Of a stretch of 42,279 nt of DNA, positions 10,750-22,400 are shown piece by piece. Under the pieces are notes generated by a model, which made no database searches, was not told the origin of the DNA, and saw only the letters and a list, made by a program, of their open reading frames with translations. The stretch spans positions 1-42,279 of the forward strand of contig JAMQCK010000186.1 of NCBI GenBank assembly GCA_024196135.1, given 5' to 3'. The DNA comes from Pleurotus ostreatus/Saccharomyces cerevisiae fusant (lineage: Eukaryota > Opisthokonta). Positions within the stretch are counted from its first letter, which is position 1. Each line of letters starts with the position of its first letter. The translations under genes were made by a program, and so were the position numbers.

Positions 10750-11364
10750 ATGGCCTCCGCGTCCTCCAACATCATCTTCGACGACATCTTCGCCGTCGAG
10801 GATATCGACCGCGCGGGCAAGAAGTTCGACCGAGGTTCGTTCGTCGCGTCTTTCCAGCGCGCACGCGCTCAATCCCGCTAGTATCGCGCCTGTGGTCGAA
10901 GTCCAAGAACTACGAGATGGAGCTGGAGCTTGACTACAACATTGAGCTGTTTCCCTTGTCGAAGGGGGACCACGTCGCGGTAGCGCTCGCGTCGTCGCTG
11001 TCGAGAGAACCTGTTGGTGTCGCGGCTGAGGGGGAGGAAGCGGACAACAAGAACACCTGGAGACCAGGCATCAGCGCGACCCCGGGCTTGGAAGAGGATT
11101 ATGACTATGTCATGTTTGGGAAGGTGTGTAGGCTCAAGAAGCAGGCGCCACATTGCATTGACGCGCTATTCAGATCTACAAGTACGACGAGAGTACTGGG
11201 GAAAGATCGTGCGTTACCCCTGCACTTCTACGCTCACATGCTGACTGTCACCCAGGACTGTATACGCGTCGTTCGGAGGGTTGCTGATGGCCTTGACGGG
11301 GAACAACCGACATCTGCAGAACCTGACCCTCGGCGAGTCGGTGTACATCCTACTTCGCAAGTAA
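10750..11364 (+). CDS. RPB8: RNA polymerase I/II/III common subunit Rpb8 (RPABC3)
   Basis: Four exons: 10750-10834, 10882-11123, 11174-11208, 11256-11364; 156 residues, close to the 145-155 usual for the family. Rpb8 is a small OB-fold subunit shared by all three nuclear RNA polymerases. The N-terminal block NIIFDDIFAVEDIDRAGKKF and the block LWSKSKNYEMELELDYNIEL match the family well. The C-terminal block YASFGGLLMALTG ends in SVYILLRK. The central loop contains a longer acidic insert (VAAEGEEADNKNT) before YDYVMFGK. The split codons at all three introns join in frame. The reading of exon 3, only 35 bases, as IYKYDESTGER followed by STVYASFGG is the least certain part. Confidence 0.93.
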
Positions 11365-12012
11365 ACCAGACCCTCTATTGCGAGTTGACCATACCATCCA
11401 TTTCCACGTATCTTCTATTGTTCGTCGGGTATACATCCTGCTTTCCGCGCGTTCAGCTGGTCTCTAGTCCCTGATCGTGAACAGGTATCCATAAAAACAG
11501 AAAGGACAGAATTGACATGAGGGTACGTACGACCGAAGGGACCAAAAGCGAAGCAGACAAGCAGCAAGCAAAAGAAACCTATATACACACTAGAAGCAAG
11601 CGCAACGAATGTACGAATATGAACGGGCCTGAGACAGGGATAGGTAGGCAGCGGGTAGGGAGGTAGTGTGTGAATCGGTGGGTGGGCGAGTGTCAAAAGT
11701 CTAGTAGCACAACAATCCCGATAGTATAGTGGGTAGCGTGAGGTTCATAAGTATAGCGAATAAGGGGGTGGGGGAAAGGTATACTAGAGTACATTGGCTT
11801 GGCGTGATAGAGTAGAGTGGGTTCCGAGGGGAAAGCAAGGTGCGTGCATCCGTGATCCAGGCGTACCGGTGTCGTTTCGTGGGGGAGGAATATGTACACG
11901 CGTGAATGTGAAGACCGTCCGAGAAACGGGTGCCCTCTATCCCGCTTTGTAGTATGAATCTACGGCAGCAGGCAGTAGCAAGGCAAGCGACAAACACGTA
12001 GAAAGGTGAGTG
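11365..12012. other. Convergent intergenic region
   Basis: These 648 bases lie between the 3' ends of RPB8 and the minus-strand repeat-protein gene. I see no gene, RNA or repeat. It presumably holds both 3' untranslated regions. Small open frames in it show no protein-like composition. Confidence 0.6.
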
Positions 12013-13796
12013 TTAGAGCTTGCGCAGCTTGTCAAGCACGTCGTGAACGTTCGTTGATTTCGATTTCGTCTCGTGGTTGGAGAAGTTCCAGAAGCGGGCG
12101 CGCCCCGTGACGCGCACGTCGACGTTCGCCGTGGGGTGCGCGGGGTGCGTCTCGGGCTGGTTGACGAGCGGGGGCGCGGCGCTGATGGGCGAGCTGGGCG
12201 AGGAGGAGGTCGGCGAGGGCATGGAGATCAGCGTGGGCGTGAGGTCCTGGTACCCGACGCCGAAGAAGCGCGAGAGCTTGGCCGCGCGCCGCCGCCGCTC
12301 TTGGAAGGTGACGGGGTCCTCCTGGGAGTCGATGCTGGCGCGTATACTCCTGACGGTCTCGTCGAAGGACTTGACGTTCCGCGGGTATAGTGCAGCGAAG
12401 GCAAGGTCTCGCTCCCGTATCGTAGCGAAGGAGGGCAGCTCTGGAGAGCCACCGCGCGAGGGAGCCGTACGCGGTCTTGGCGGGAGGTCTTTACCGTCAG
12501 AGCGCTGCGACATAGCCGATCCGCTACGTGGAAGATCCGTAGCAGACAATGTCGACAGCGACAGCAGAGTGGCTAGGGACGCGCGGCGCTCCTCTGTTGT
12601 CATATCTGGCACGTCCAGCTGGTTCTCCTTGTCATCGCTTATACGAATAAGTTGTGGCGGTGGGTCCTGGCCAAAAAGCTTTAAGCGGTCAGCACAAGGT
12701 CGCACATAGGAGGCCCTCGGGCACATACCTCGCGCATCTTCTTCGCCCGACGCACATCCATCGCTCGTCGCCCGTCCGGCAACGGTGGGCGGTTATCACC
12801 ACCGAAATTCTCCTCGTACCGTGCCTGGAAGTCCTCGCTCACGAGCTCAACCCCGCCATGCGCAAGAGGCCGCGGGACGTCCATCGATTGCTTCTGTCCC
12901 CAGAGCGACCGGCTGCGTCGCAGATAGGGAGTCGACCGCTTCGTCGAGAGCTTCGGGCGCGCGCCGACTACGGCGCTGTACAGCCCGTCGACGCTCGCCT
13001 GCCGCCCAATGCGCTTCAGCCGCTTCCTGCGGGGCCCGCCGTCGGGCGTGGAGGGCCGCCGGCTGGAGGCGGAGGCGTCGGTGAGGACCTCGAGGGGGAT
13101 GTTCTCGCCGAAGTGGCGCGAGAGCTTGGCCATGCGTATGCGGCGGAGTTGGTCCTCCGAGTGCTTGGGCGGCGGACTTTCGATATCGAGGTCCATCGAC
13201 TCGCGCGAGGCCTCCTCGGAAGGCGGCTCGACGTTGATCTCTGCGATAGCGCTCGTCTCGTGCGTGAAGGACGAGATGCTCATGGCAGAGTCTGCAATGG
13301 AAGGACGAGGTGGGTCGGGTAGGCTCTTCTCCACATCCGCTCGTGAGAGATTGAAGCTGGGACGCATAGGGGTGGAGGGGGAGCTTCCTGCACCTTTGGG
13401 CAACGGGGGTGGAGGTGGCATGCTGGAGTCGTCAACGTCGCGGAGCACCGCTACTTCCCCAAAGACCTTCGAGAGCTTGCGCGCCTTCTTCAGAAGCCGT
13501 GATTTCTCCGCCCCGTCTAACTCGTTGAGGGTAGGTGGGCGGGTGAGGGGAGAAGACTGCATGCCGGTAGGGGAAGGGTTGAGGGAAGGGTTACTAGACG
13601 CGGGTCCGGCTTCGCTGGGGTGGGTTGCGGTGCGAGGCGTTGCGCAGGGCGTCGACGAGGGGGACGTGAAGGCCTTGACGCCGGACGTAGGAGAGGCAGG
13701 ACTGGAGCTGCTGCGCTTGACAGCAGAGGCGAGCTGGACCATGATAGAGAGCTTGTTGCGCGGTCGCTTCTGACCCGCATCCTGGGAGGGATTCAT
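12013..13796 (-). CDS. Unknown protein with four KLSRxFG-type motifs
   Basis: Two exons, 13796-12729 and 12678-12013; 577 residues. No named domain. Most of it is Ser/Pro-rich, probably disordered, but four short segments repeat a pattern of basic residues, then K(L/M)(S/R)(R/K/E)xFG and a hydrophobic residue. These are KKARKLSKVFGEVAVL (about 103-118), RRIRMAKLSRHFGENIPLEV (218-237), RRAKKMRELFGQDPPPQL (349-366, split by the intron) and RRRAAKLSRFFGVGYQDL (484-501). The C-terminus ends in ARFWNFSNHETKSKSTNVHD and a Leu/Lys helix. The frame stays open for 63 codons upstream of the first ATG but has no other ATG, so an earlier exon is possible. The repeated units look like binding or regulatory peptides; I do not assign a function. 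Confidence 0.75.
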
Positions 13797-14922
13797 ACGC
13801 GGCGATAACGGAACACGGACAGTGGGGAATGAGTGGGTTGTGCGCGGGCCGCCTGCACGGCGCGCGGGACTCGGAGGGCGTGAAGGGGTCGAAGACGGGG
13901 CCGGAGCGTGAGGGGGAAGGGAGTGTGGGGCGTACGAGTACGCTTCTTGCTGGCCTTTGTGGACCACCGATGTGGTGGGAAGCAAGCAGCGGCGCGCGCA
14001 GGGATCGCGCCAGCGTCCGGCGAAATTTCATTGCACACATGATGCGCGGGGAATCTGCAATCACCCACGAGCTCGAGAGACGAACGGCTGGTTCGACCTG
14101 CCGCTTCGGGGTGATCCGACGGAGGGAGATCTTGCTGATCTTCCAACAAGAAATACACGTGGGTGATGGTCTCCTTGTTGAATGTTCCTGCGGACCTTTC
14201 CGGGCCTGCCGCCGGCGCGGGCGTCCTGCCGATTGGCCGCCCTGGCCCCAAACAAGCGCGGACGCCCTGTAGAGTTTCTCAGCGGTCGTCAAGGACCGCC
14301 GAACTTTGAATGCGCGGTACCGACGCGATACGTAAGGCCTCTATATCCTCCCACGTCGGGGTCGTCTCAAACAGCCCTCGGTGGTCGAGGACGACGGCCG
14401 CTCGTCACAGTGGGGCAGCACTCGGGCGCAGTGGGTGCGCTCTGGTGACCGGACAGGCGGGGCACTCCCCACGGAGCAACGGAGGAAGAAAGCAAGGAAG
14501 CAAACGCGCACGTTCGAACTTCAATACCTTCCTTTTCGGGCAATCAAGGTTTTGTCTCGCCTCATCAATCATTCTGGGCTCTTCTGAAGCGCCGTTATTT
14601 TCCCGTTATCTTCCACATTAGAGAGGAAAGGAAGACAGAATATCCACCGATACTCACGGACTTCATCTTTCACCCATCAGTCGCACATCCCTAGCTTCAA
14701 ACCATGCAGATCCTAGAAAACAGCTCGTTATGCACAACACTACAGACACAAAGAGCGATGGTACAACAGACGTGGATAGTACAGCAGTGATACAGTTCCA
14801 AAGAACGCAGATAGTAGTGTGGCATTTCTAGTCATGGTGATGGCATGTGCAGTCGTACAATAAGTTAGCTTGGGTAATATCCAGAAGAGTACATAGAGGG
14901 AACCGTGAGAGTCGTAGGTCAT
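13797..14922. other. Upstream region of the KLSRxFG gene
   Basis: This 1126-base stretch lies between the start of the KLSRxFG gene and the 3' end of the next minus-strand gene. The part nearest the gene is an open GC-rich frame on the minus strand without ATG, possibly a missed coding exon or 5' leader. The remainder shows no supported gene, RNA or repeat. Confidence 0.45.
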
Positions 14923-16497
14923 TCAGTAACGGCGGAGGGACATGAAGGACATGGTCAGCATGCCAAGAAGGCCACCGAGAACAGCGAGGGTAGACCACGT
15001 CGTGTACGATCCAAAGTGACGTTCGATGTGCATGGACGGATTGACCACGGCGCCTCTAAAGGCATATACAACGAGTGCCACGACTAGCGCGATCACCGAG
15101 TATATGAGGAGAGCGACCGGGACCGACATGAGGACGTGACGGCGCTGTGAGCACAGGTCAGAATTTAAAGACAGGAATAGCAAGTTTGAACTTACCGAGA
15201 GGACGATCATCCCCTCACCGAGCGAGACCGTCGTTAGGTCCGACTGGAACCGAACAAGGGCCACAACGGCAGAAACCATCGAGAAGGCCGAGACGAGTGC
15301 GGCGACGAAGCCAGCCACGCGCGCGACGCTGTCCAGCCCTGGAAGAGAAAGCAGCGTCACAGATGCGCTCAACACGACCGCGCCCTGCAGCAACGTTGGG
15401 CAGCAGCGGCGATATAAACGGAAATACTCACCATGATGCACGTGCACGCGCCCGCCAGATAAACCGCAGGCGAGAGGCTCACGACGTGCGAGAAGCTGCC
15501 CTCGAGGTCGCGCAGCGCGTTCACCGCGTGCGAGCGGTCGTTCGCGAGGAAGAGGTAGGGCAGGCCGAGGCAGAGCGCGGACACCATCGAGATCGCGACG
15601 TCTGCGACGGAGGAGTGCTGCGGGATGCCCGCGCCGCCGTGCGCACGCCACTGCGCTGCATTGGGGTTAGCCGGGGACGCAGAAAGCGCGGCGGACCGGG
15701 CACTCACCAACTCGCCGCATGATCCGCGCGATGAGGCGGATTTGGATGATTGAGTCGCCGAACTCTTCGTGCGTCTGATCTGCGGGGACGTGAGAAGGTG
15801 ATGCGATAAGCGGGCGCTTGCTTCGTGCTCACCACGCAGCACGCGGAGGATCGACTGGCACTCCTCGCGGGAGAAGGGAGCGGAGGCACGGGTGCCGGGT
15901 TGCTCTGGGATCACGTTGTCTATATCTGAGAGTTCAGTAAAGATGGTTCGCGCCAGTGCACGGTCGTGGCTTACCACTGTAGATCCACATGAGCGCTTCG
16001 ATGGCCTCGTTGCGAGCGTTGGTGGGTAGGGTGGTATGCGCCGGGTGCGCCTCCATGAAGGCCCAGTAGCGCGCCTCCGCGTCCTTGTCGCCACGCGAGT
16101 ATGACTCCTGCATGAGGCAGCGACGACGGCCATGGTCGACCCACAGCAGCTTGAAGCCGTGGTCCGACGACCGGCGCTTGTCGTGCTTGTCATGCTTGCG
16201 CGCGTCGCTTCCCTGCTCCTCCTTGCGCACGAGCCACATCTCCGCGCCGTCGCGCTGGCGGTGCGTGCTGGTGAGGAACGCCTGCACTGCGGCGAGGTTC
16301 TCGGGGAGGGTGAGGTCGATGTCGGTTGTGATGGCGCGGCCGGGGTGCACGTAGTACGCGGTGCTGCCTGGGTCGGGGAGCGTGTAGCGGATCCACTCGT
16401 TCTGGGCGAAGGAGGGCTCGCCGTAGAGGGAGGCGGTACCGCCAGCAAGGAGAGGCTGGGTCTCAGTAGGGGGAGCGGCACTCTGAGGGACAGGCAT
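14923..16497 (-). CDS. Multi-pass membrane protein, basidiomycete-type, unknown function
   Basis: Six exons: 16497-15975, 15925-15833, 15779-15708, 15655-15432, 15384-15196, 15144-14923; 440 residues. The N-terminal half is soluble. It begins with a Pro/Gln stretch ending TQPLL, then blocks such as YWAFMEAHPAHTTLP, EAIEALMWIYS and FSREECQSILRVLR. I recognise these from Agaricomycete proteins of unknown function. The C-terminal half has about five hydrophobic segments (for example VALLIYSVIALVVALVVYAF and STLAVLGGLLGMLTMSFMSL). All five introns close in frame, which supports the model. The stop of the upstream gene on the same strand is only 103 bases before this ATG. The frame extends 22 codons upstream to an acceptor-like taacag at 16564-16569, so an extra 5' exon may exist. 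Confidence 0.8.
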
Positions 16498-16600
16498 CTG
16501 GACGGGGGAAGTAGCTTCGACGTGGTAGCCGTTGCCGTTCTCGTGCTGAGGGCTGAAGGATTGCTGTTAGCAAGAGGTCGACGTATGACAATCAAGATAA

Positions 16601-17650
16601 TCACATAGGCATGCCCGCCGGTTCCACCACCTCATAGTCATGAGCATCAGGGTCAGTGAATGGATCGCCGTAAGACGCTGGCGCCCTGCAGATCATGTCA
16701 GCCACCTGTAGCATAAGAAGTACGTTGAAGACGCACTTGGCTTGACCCTCCTCCTGCGCAAGCGGACTGTTAGCGTCAGCAGCCGCCTTCCACGCGTCGG
16801 TAGCATTGTCGGCGCCAGCGGCAGGGGAAGAAGGACGCGTGACCTCGACCTGCTTCTGAGGCGCCTGGCCGATGACGATGTTCGCCTCGTTGATGTCGTC
16901 GTCCATGGACGTGCTCGAGAGCGCGGGACCGGGCTGGGTGACGGCCGGGACAGGGATCTCGAAGTACCCAGGGGATGTCTCGGGAGTGATCACTTGAGGC
17001 TGAGGAGCGGGGACCTCGAGGGCGGGCGCGGGGGCTGGGGTCTCGGGAGCAGCGGCCTGGATGGGCGACGTCGAGGCATCTTGACGCGCAGGCTCAGGAG
17101 CGGGGGCAGGAGCGGGCTCGGGCTCCTTGAGCGCCTCGGCGGCGGGCTCTGCAGGTTGCGCCTCGTGGTGCGAGGGCGCGTGCCCGTCGTGCGAGCCGAG
17201 CGTCGACATGCCCTCGGGCTCCTCGGTGAAGCCGCCCGGGCCGGCGCCGTCAGTGAGGATGGGCTGCCCCACGCTGCTCGCCGCGCCCACGCTCTGCGTA
17301 GACTCCGCCGCGATAGCATTCGCGAGTGGCGATGGCCCATGCGCGGCCGCGGGGGCGGTAGGCTCCGCAGTGAGCGACGCCGCCTCGCGCGCAGGCGACT
17401 CCGCGATCGGGCTGGGCTGGTGGTGCTCTGGCGCTGCCGCGGGCGGCTGCGCCTTCGTATCGAGTTTTCGGAGCGACTCTTGGGAGGCTGACGACCTGCG
17501 TGAGCTTCCCAAAGACCTGCGCGAGCTGCCTGGGACTGGGGAGGAAGAGCGGGAGCCCTCCTTGTCCTTGGAGAAGACGGAGGACGTGCGGCGCAGCATG
17601 GTGCCCATGCGCGAGCGCAGGCCGCCTTTGGATGGGCTGGGGGAGGCCAT
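16601..17650 (-). CDS. Ser/Pro/Ala-rich protein of unknown function
   Basis: Two exons, 17650-16737 and 16685-16601, giving 332 residues; the 51-base intron is in frame, so a 349-residue version without splicing is also possible. The N-terminus is basic, GGLRSRMGTMLRRTSSVF followed by SKDKEGSRSSS with RRSS-type sites that suit basophilic kinases. The middle is a long Pro/Ala/Glu linker. The C-terminal third has short conserved-looking pieces: ETSPGYFEIPVPAVTQPGP, EANIVIGQAPQ, and SYGDPFTDPDAHDYEVVEPA, the last joined by splicing. No enzymatic domain is visible and most of the chain should be disordered. I recognise the start as resembling Agaricomycete proteins without known function. A TATA-like box lies 78-86 bases upstream of the ATG. 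Confidence 0.7.
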   Translation of the reverse strand: MASPSPSKGGLRSRMGTMLRRTSSVFSKDKEGSRSSSPVPGSSRRSLGSSRRSSASQESLRKLDTKAQPPAAAPEHHQPSPIAESPAREAASLTAEPTAPAAAHGPSPLANAIAAESTQSVGAASSVGQPILTDGAGPGGFTEEPEGMSTLGSHDGHAPSHHEAQPAEPAAEALKEPEPAPAPAPEPARQDASTSPIQAAAPETPAPAPALEVPAPQPQVITPETSPGYFEIPVPAVTQPGPALSSTSMDDDINEANIVIGQAPQKQVEVTRPSSPAAGADNATDAWKAAADANSPLAQEEGQAKCVFNVLLMLQVADMICRAPASYGDPFTDPDAHDYEVVEPAGMPM

Positions 17651-19404
17651 CTTGGGCTTGTGTAGTGTGTGTAGTGCGGTGGAGGAGAAGTAGGTAAAGA
17701 TGAGAAATTTTCGGGGTGCGGGCGGGGTTTATATATGCAGGGGCCCGCCAGGAGGCATCGTCGAGGCAGGCTGCAATGAGGCGTTGATGAAGCGGATGGA
17801 TATGATAACCGCACGAGGCGGTAGGGTGTTCGCAGCGAACACGTTGCGGGGTCATGTCTATCAGCTTGAGAATGAGTGCTAGATGCCGGTGCGGGCGGTG
17901 CCTTCCCCTTCATGAAGACGTGTATGAGGCGTGGATGGGTAGCAACTGCCTGGTCCTTCCCTCGAGATGAGTGTTTGGAATCCGCCCGCGCGCGCTGGAA
18001 TCCCACAAGGTCCGTCAACGTGCTGATCCTGGAGGGAGGACAATAAGAACGAGGTGCACTCCGTCCTCTCCAATGACGTGTACGCTCGTAAAATAGGGAA
18101 GAGGGCATGGAGAGGATGGGAAGTCCCCGCTCCGTCCGCCATTCAGACGAAGCCCGCTGAATCTCCTCCTCGAAGCCTTCGGCGACTTCTCTGTGGGATC
18201 GACTACGATAGTAGCGATATTAGTCTCTATGACTCAAGGCGAGTGAGGCAGAGCCCGAGCCCAAGTAATGAGAAGGAACAAGGAGTTGAAGGCTCGTTGG
18301 AGATGGCCCAAGTCAACTCAAGCTGCAAACGATAAAGTCCCAAGAACGCTCGGGCCGACCGATGCCGATAGTCACTCGTTACTCGTCACGCTGCGGACTT
18401 CAACTTGACCACCACCAAAAGGGCCTTCCACCCCCTCACCATGCTCTAGTCAAGTCTTCTGGCTTCTACGGATAAATAGAAGGGGAAGGAAGTGCTACCT
18501 CTCGCGCCAGCTCTTCTCCTCCGCACCAGACCCGTATACAGAGCTAGTAGCGGGATCGGCGCCTTCGAGGTCGCATACCACGACAGGTAAGTCAGCAGCT
18601 CTTCGCAGAGCTGCGCATATCTATGAAACTGATCCCCCCTTCATATTGGAGAAATACCTCCACCTATGAACGCACTTCTGCTCTCGATACTTCAGAAGAG
18701 GATCTGCTGACTGTCCTATACACCAAGGCTCTTCTGGGCTGCATCGCTCGAAGTACGCGCTCCGAGTGCGTCGGCCTTCCTCGTAGGTCCTGCTGCCGAT
18801 TTTCTCCAGCCATTTATTGGGCAGAAGTGACTTTATCGCCTTACCCTGTCGGTCGTGTGCCAATCTCTCGAACGTTAGCTCGCTCAATTTACGACCTTGG
18901 ACGGACGAGTACTAGTGTATGCTAGTGGCCATTCCGTCCTGCTGTGGAGGACGTATGACAATACACGCGAAGCAGTGGTCCTGTTGACCTCATGCCAGCC
19001 AATGCGCAGTCCATGACGCGAGGGGACACCGTTCTGCACACCAAGCCAAGAAGTTACCCGTGTTTCCCCTGCTGAATAACCGGGCGATGTCTGCACGTCC
19101 GCGGACGACAAGAGTCGGCCCACATTATTCCCAGCAGCTTATGCCGCTCGCCGGACTGTGAGCCGTATCAGAAGGCGGTGCAAGCGCTGCGCGCGAACTC
19201 GGCGCGGACTTGAGAATGCAAGTTGAACCGCGAAAGGCAGGAGTGCACGTGACGGGCGCGGTGGTAAGAATGCCCCTGACGCCGTTCCCCTCCCGCCCCC
19301 GTCTACGCCGAGCAGCCTTCGAGAGCGAGAGGCGCACCCGCTATTCGCACTTGGGATTTCTTCGCTGAAATCTGCGCGGGCCCTCCTCCTTCCCGCAAAA
19401 TTTC
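17651..19404. other. Divergent 1.75 kb intergenic region
   Basis: The region separates the minus-strand Ser/Pro/Ala-rich gene from the Sec7-PH gene. Apart from the TATA-like box at 17728-17736 and a C/T-rich run just before 19405, I find no supported gene. Opposed open frames around 18621-18925 (88 and 100 codons) overlap each other and match nothing I know. Confidence 0.5.
17728..17736 (-). promoter_or_regulatory. TATA-like box of the Ser/Pro/Ala-rich gene
   Basis: On the minus strand the sequence is ATATATAAA, 78-86 bases upstream of the ATG at 17650, a usual distance for a fungal TATA box with a short leader. Confidence 0.5.
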
Positions 19405-22400
19405 ATGGTCGGCAGGTTTTCCCGAGGCAACAAGCAGGCCGCCCAGTCGTCAGATCACGTCGCTGCCGGCGCCCCGCCCTCCTACAACGACAGCGCCCAG
19501 TCCGCCGTCCTCGTCGCCTCGGAGACGACGACGACGGTGGTCACCACGACGCAGACGACCACGCATTTCTTCTCCCTCCCGCTCTGGACGAGGAAGCGCA
19601 CGACTTCCGGGGCCCCGCCCGCACGCCATTCGACGTTCGGTGGAGGCGGGGCGCCGGCGCCGGCGACCGAGGATGGCATGATCAGGCCACATACGATGTT
19701 CATGCATGACAAGGATCTCCCGCCGACGCCGCCGAAGGAGTACACGCAGACGGAGAGCGTCGCGTCGGGGCACGAGCAGCCGTTCGCAGCCAACGCCGCC
19801 TCCACCACCCTCCCTCCTGCCCCTGGTTCCGCGACCCCCAGCGATTGCTCCGCTACCGCATCGTCCTCGACCGCCGCACTCGCCCAGGCCGCGCTTGGGC
19901 TTGGCCTTCCGCACGTAATGCCCCAGGCATCCCCTTCGCGACCGTCGACCGAGATCAACAGCGTCGCGTTCAATACCCCTCCCCCGCCCATACCCGAATC
20001 CCCCGTCCAGAATGTCGTCCGACGCGTCAAGAGCTCGGGGAAAATGCGCGCTGTATCAACCACCGAGAGCGATCCGAACAGGCGGCGGTCGCGCGGACTT
20101 TCTATCAACCTATTCGGCAACAGCGATCCCTCGCCATCCGGGAAGGGTAAGGAGAAAGAGCATGCGCCAGACTCGCCAAGGCCACTCAGTCGGCGGGCGT
20201 CGTTTTGGAACCGCAAGAAGTCGATCACTCCAGCGGATGAGCCTGTACCTCCAGTTCCTGTACCATCGCCAAGCAAGGATACCTCTCTCAGCCCTCAAAT
20301 CCCCTCATTACGCCCTTTCTCGCCTTTTGGTATCGGTACTTCCCCGCCGCGACAGGGTATGCTATCACATTCCTCGTCGTCACTGAGCGTGGGATCACAC
20401 CATCGCGGTCTTTCGAGAAGTCACTCTGAGCGGGTACCATTGCGGCCAGCGACTTCCGCTGGAATACCTACAGATGCATCTGCTAGCTCATCCAGCCCTC
20501 GTCTGCTCTCGCCACCGAAGCGACGGCAACAGAAGCGGCCCATGACGGCGGACAGCGATGCTAGATATAAAGTAACCTCTGCCTTCCTCGACTCTCCAAG
20601 CCCGATGTCTGCGTCTCCACCCACCTCTCCTGTGCTGCCTTCCACTGCTCCGCAAAGCCGCCTAACGCCCTCTGCACCGGCATCCGAAGAGGGCATCGCG
20701 GTAGCGCGCCCGCGCTCGCAAACGAACCCACCCATCCTCCATCGCTTGTCTATGTCGCTCTTCCCCTCATCCGTTCCCTCCTTTCCCAACAACATTGGCT
20801 CTGCTTCTGGTCATGGACACAGTCCCGCGAACTCACCACGTCCATCCCTCACCCGCCCTCACCGCAAACCATCCATCGAGATCCCGAAGCCCCGCACGAA
20901 TGAGGAGAGCCCGGAGGTATACCTTCACCGGCTATCCGAGGTGGTCAGCAAGGCGGAAATTGCGACCGTCCTTGCTTCGAGGTGACTAATGGCACTTTTG
21001 TGCCGCTTACCGCTGGCTTACGCGTTTCGGCAGCCCGAGTTCATTCCACGTTCAGGCCTTGCGCGCGTACATCAGCCAGTTCGACTTCTCGGATGACCCC
21101 CTCGATGTTGCGCTCCGGAAGTTGCTCATGGACGTCGGTCTCCCACGCGAAACCCAGCAAATAGACAGGGTTATAGAAGCATTTGCTCAGCGATACGTCG
21201 TGTGTAACCCATCCCTCTTCACTTCTAACGGTACGCATGGGTCTTACTATCCTGACGATGTACTCACGGAAGACGGCAGACCATCCTTACATCCTAGCCT
21301 TCAGCCTCATCATGCTGCATACCGACGCGTTCAACAAGTCCAATAAGCGGAAGATGACGAAGCCCGATTACATCAGGAACACTCGTTTGCCTGGCGTCGC
21401 GCCGGAGGTCCTCGATGTGAGTGCGATCTCACCTCAGCGGGCCTCAAGTTGACATGGCTGTGCCAGTGTTTCTACGACAACATTGTCTTCGCGCCCTTCA
21501 TTTTTATCGAGGATCCGGTAGATGTCAACGGCCAAAGGAGTGTCATTCCTGAAGTCCCCTCCTCTCGCACTCTTTCCTCGTTAGCGAACAGTGCGGCTGC
21601 CGCCACTGCGAACAATGGGTCCGGCTCGATGTTTTCGGGCAAGGCAAGCAGGGTTGACCCTTACTACCTAATCACAAGGGTATGCTTACCGGTCGGCCTC
21701 TTACCCGTAGGCTCACATGTCATTTCGCAGAACCAGCTCGGCCACCTGCGCATCGACATTGGCAGCATCATACCCAACCGGAGTCCCTTCTTGTACCAAG
21801 GCACTTCAGGGCCATGGGATGCCGACGAACTTCATCGCGTGTTCGCGCAGGCGGGGATGATCGAAGTGGGCGCGGTAGATCCGACAGCGCTGCAGCGGGT
21901 GAATCCGTTCTTCACGATGGCTGCCACCGCACAGCCGACACCTATGATCGCGAGCCCGCTCGGCGAGATTAGCAGATCGCCGCCGCAGGAGCGGGTCTAT
22001 ACGCTCAAGCTGACGAAGGTCGGCCTGTTGAACCGGAAGGAGGACCTTTTGGAGGGCGGGCGGAAGTCGACGAACCGAAAATGGCGGTCGTGGAGCGTGA
22101 TGCTGACGGGGAGTCAGTTGTTCTTCTTCCGGGATGCGTCGTGGGCGGAGACGCTGAAGGACTATGCGGAGCTTGGGAGCAACAGTCAGATGCTGCCGCC
22201 TCCTGGCGTCAATCAGCCGGATGAGTGGGTTTCGGTCAAGGATGCAGTAGCTGTTTACGACCGGTCGTATACGAAGGTGAGCAGTGCATCTCACGAAACC
22301 AAGAACTGACACTGAACTACATCTCTTCAGCACGAGAACACCTTCCGCTTCGTGCTTCCGGATGGCCGACACTACCTTCTCCAGACCCAGACCGAGCGCG

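Noticed and set aside
16564..16600. A donor overlapping the stop codon of the Ser/Pro/Ala-rich gene that could fuse it to the next gene
   Set aside because: Joining there leads into the shadow frame, not the membrane-protein frame, so no meaningful fusion results.
15369..16604. A 411-codon minus-strand open frame overlapping the membrane-protein gene
   Set aside because: It is a Ser/Pro/Arg/Thr-rich shadow frame caused by high GC. The other frame carries family-like blocks and in-frame splice sites.
18621..18925. Opposed open frames in the 1.75 kb spacer before the Sec7-PH gene
   Set aside because: They mirror each other, have no recognisable content, and lack supporting splice or promoter signals.
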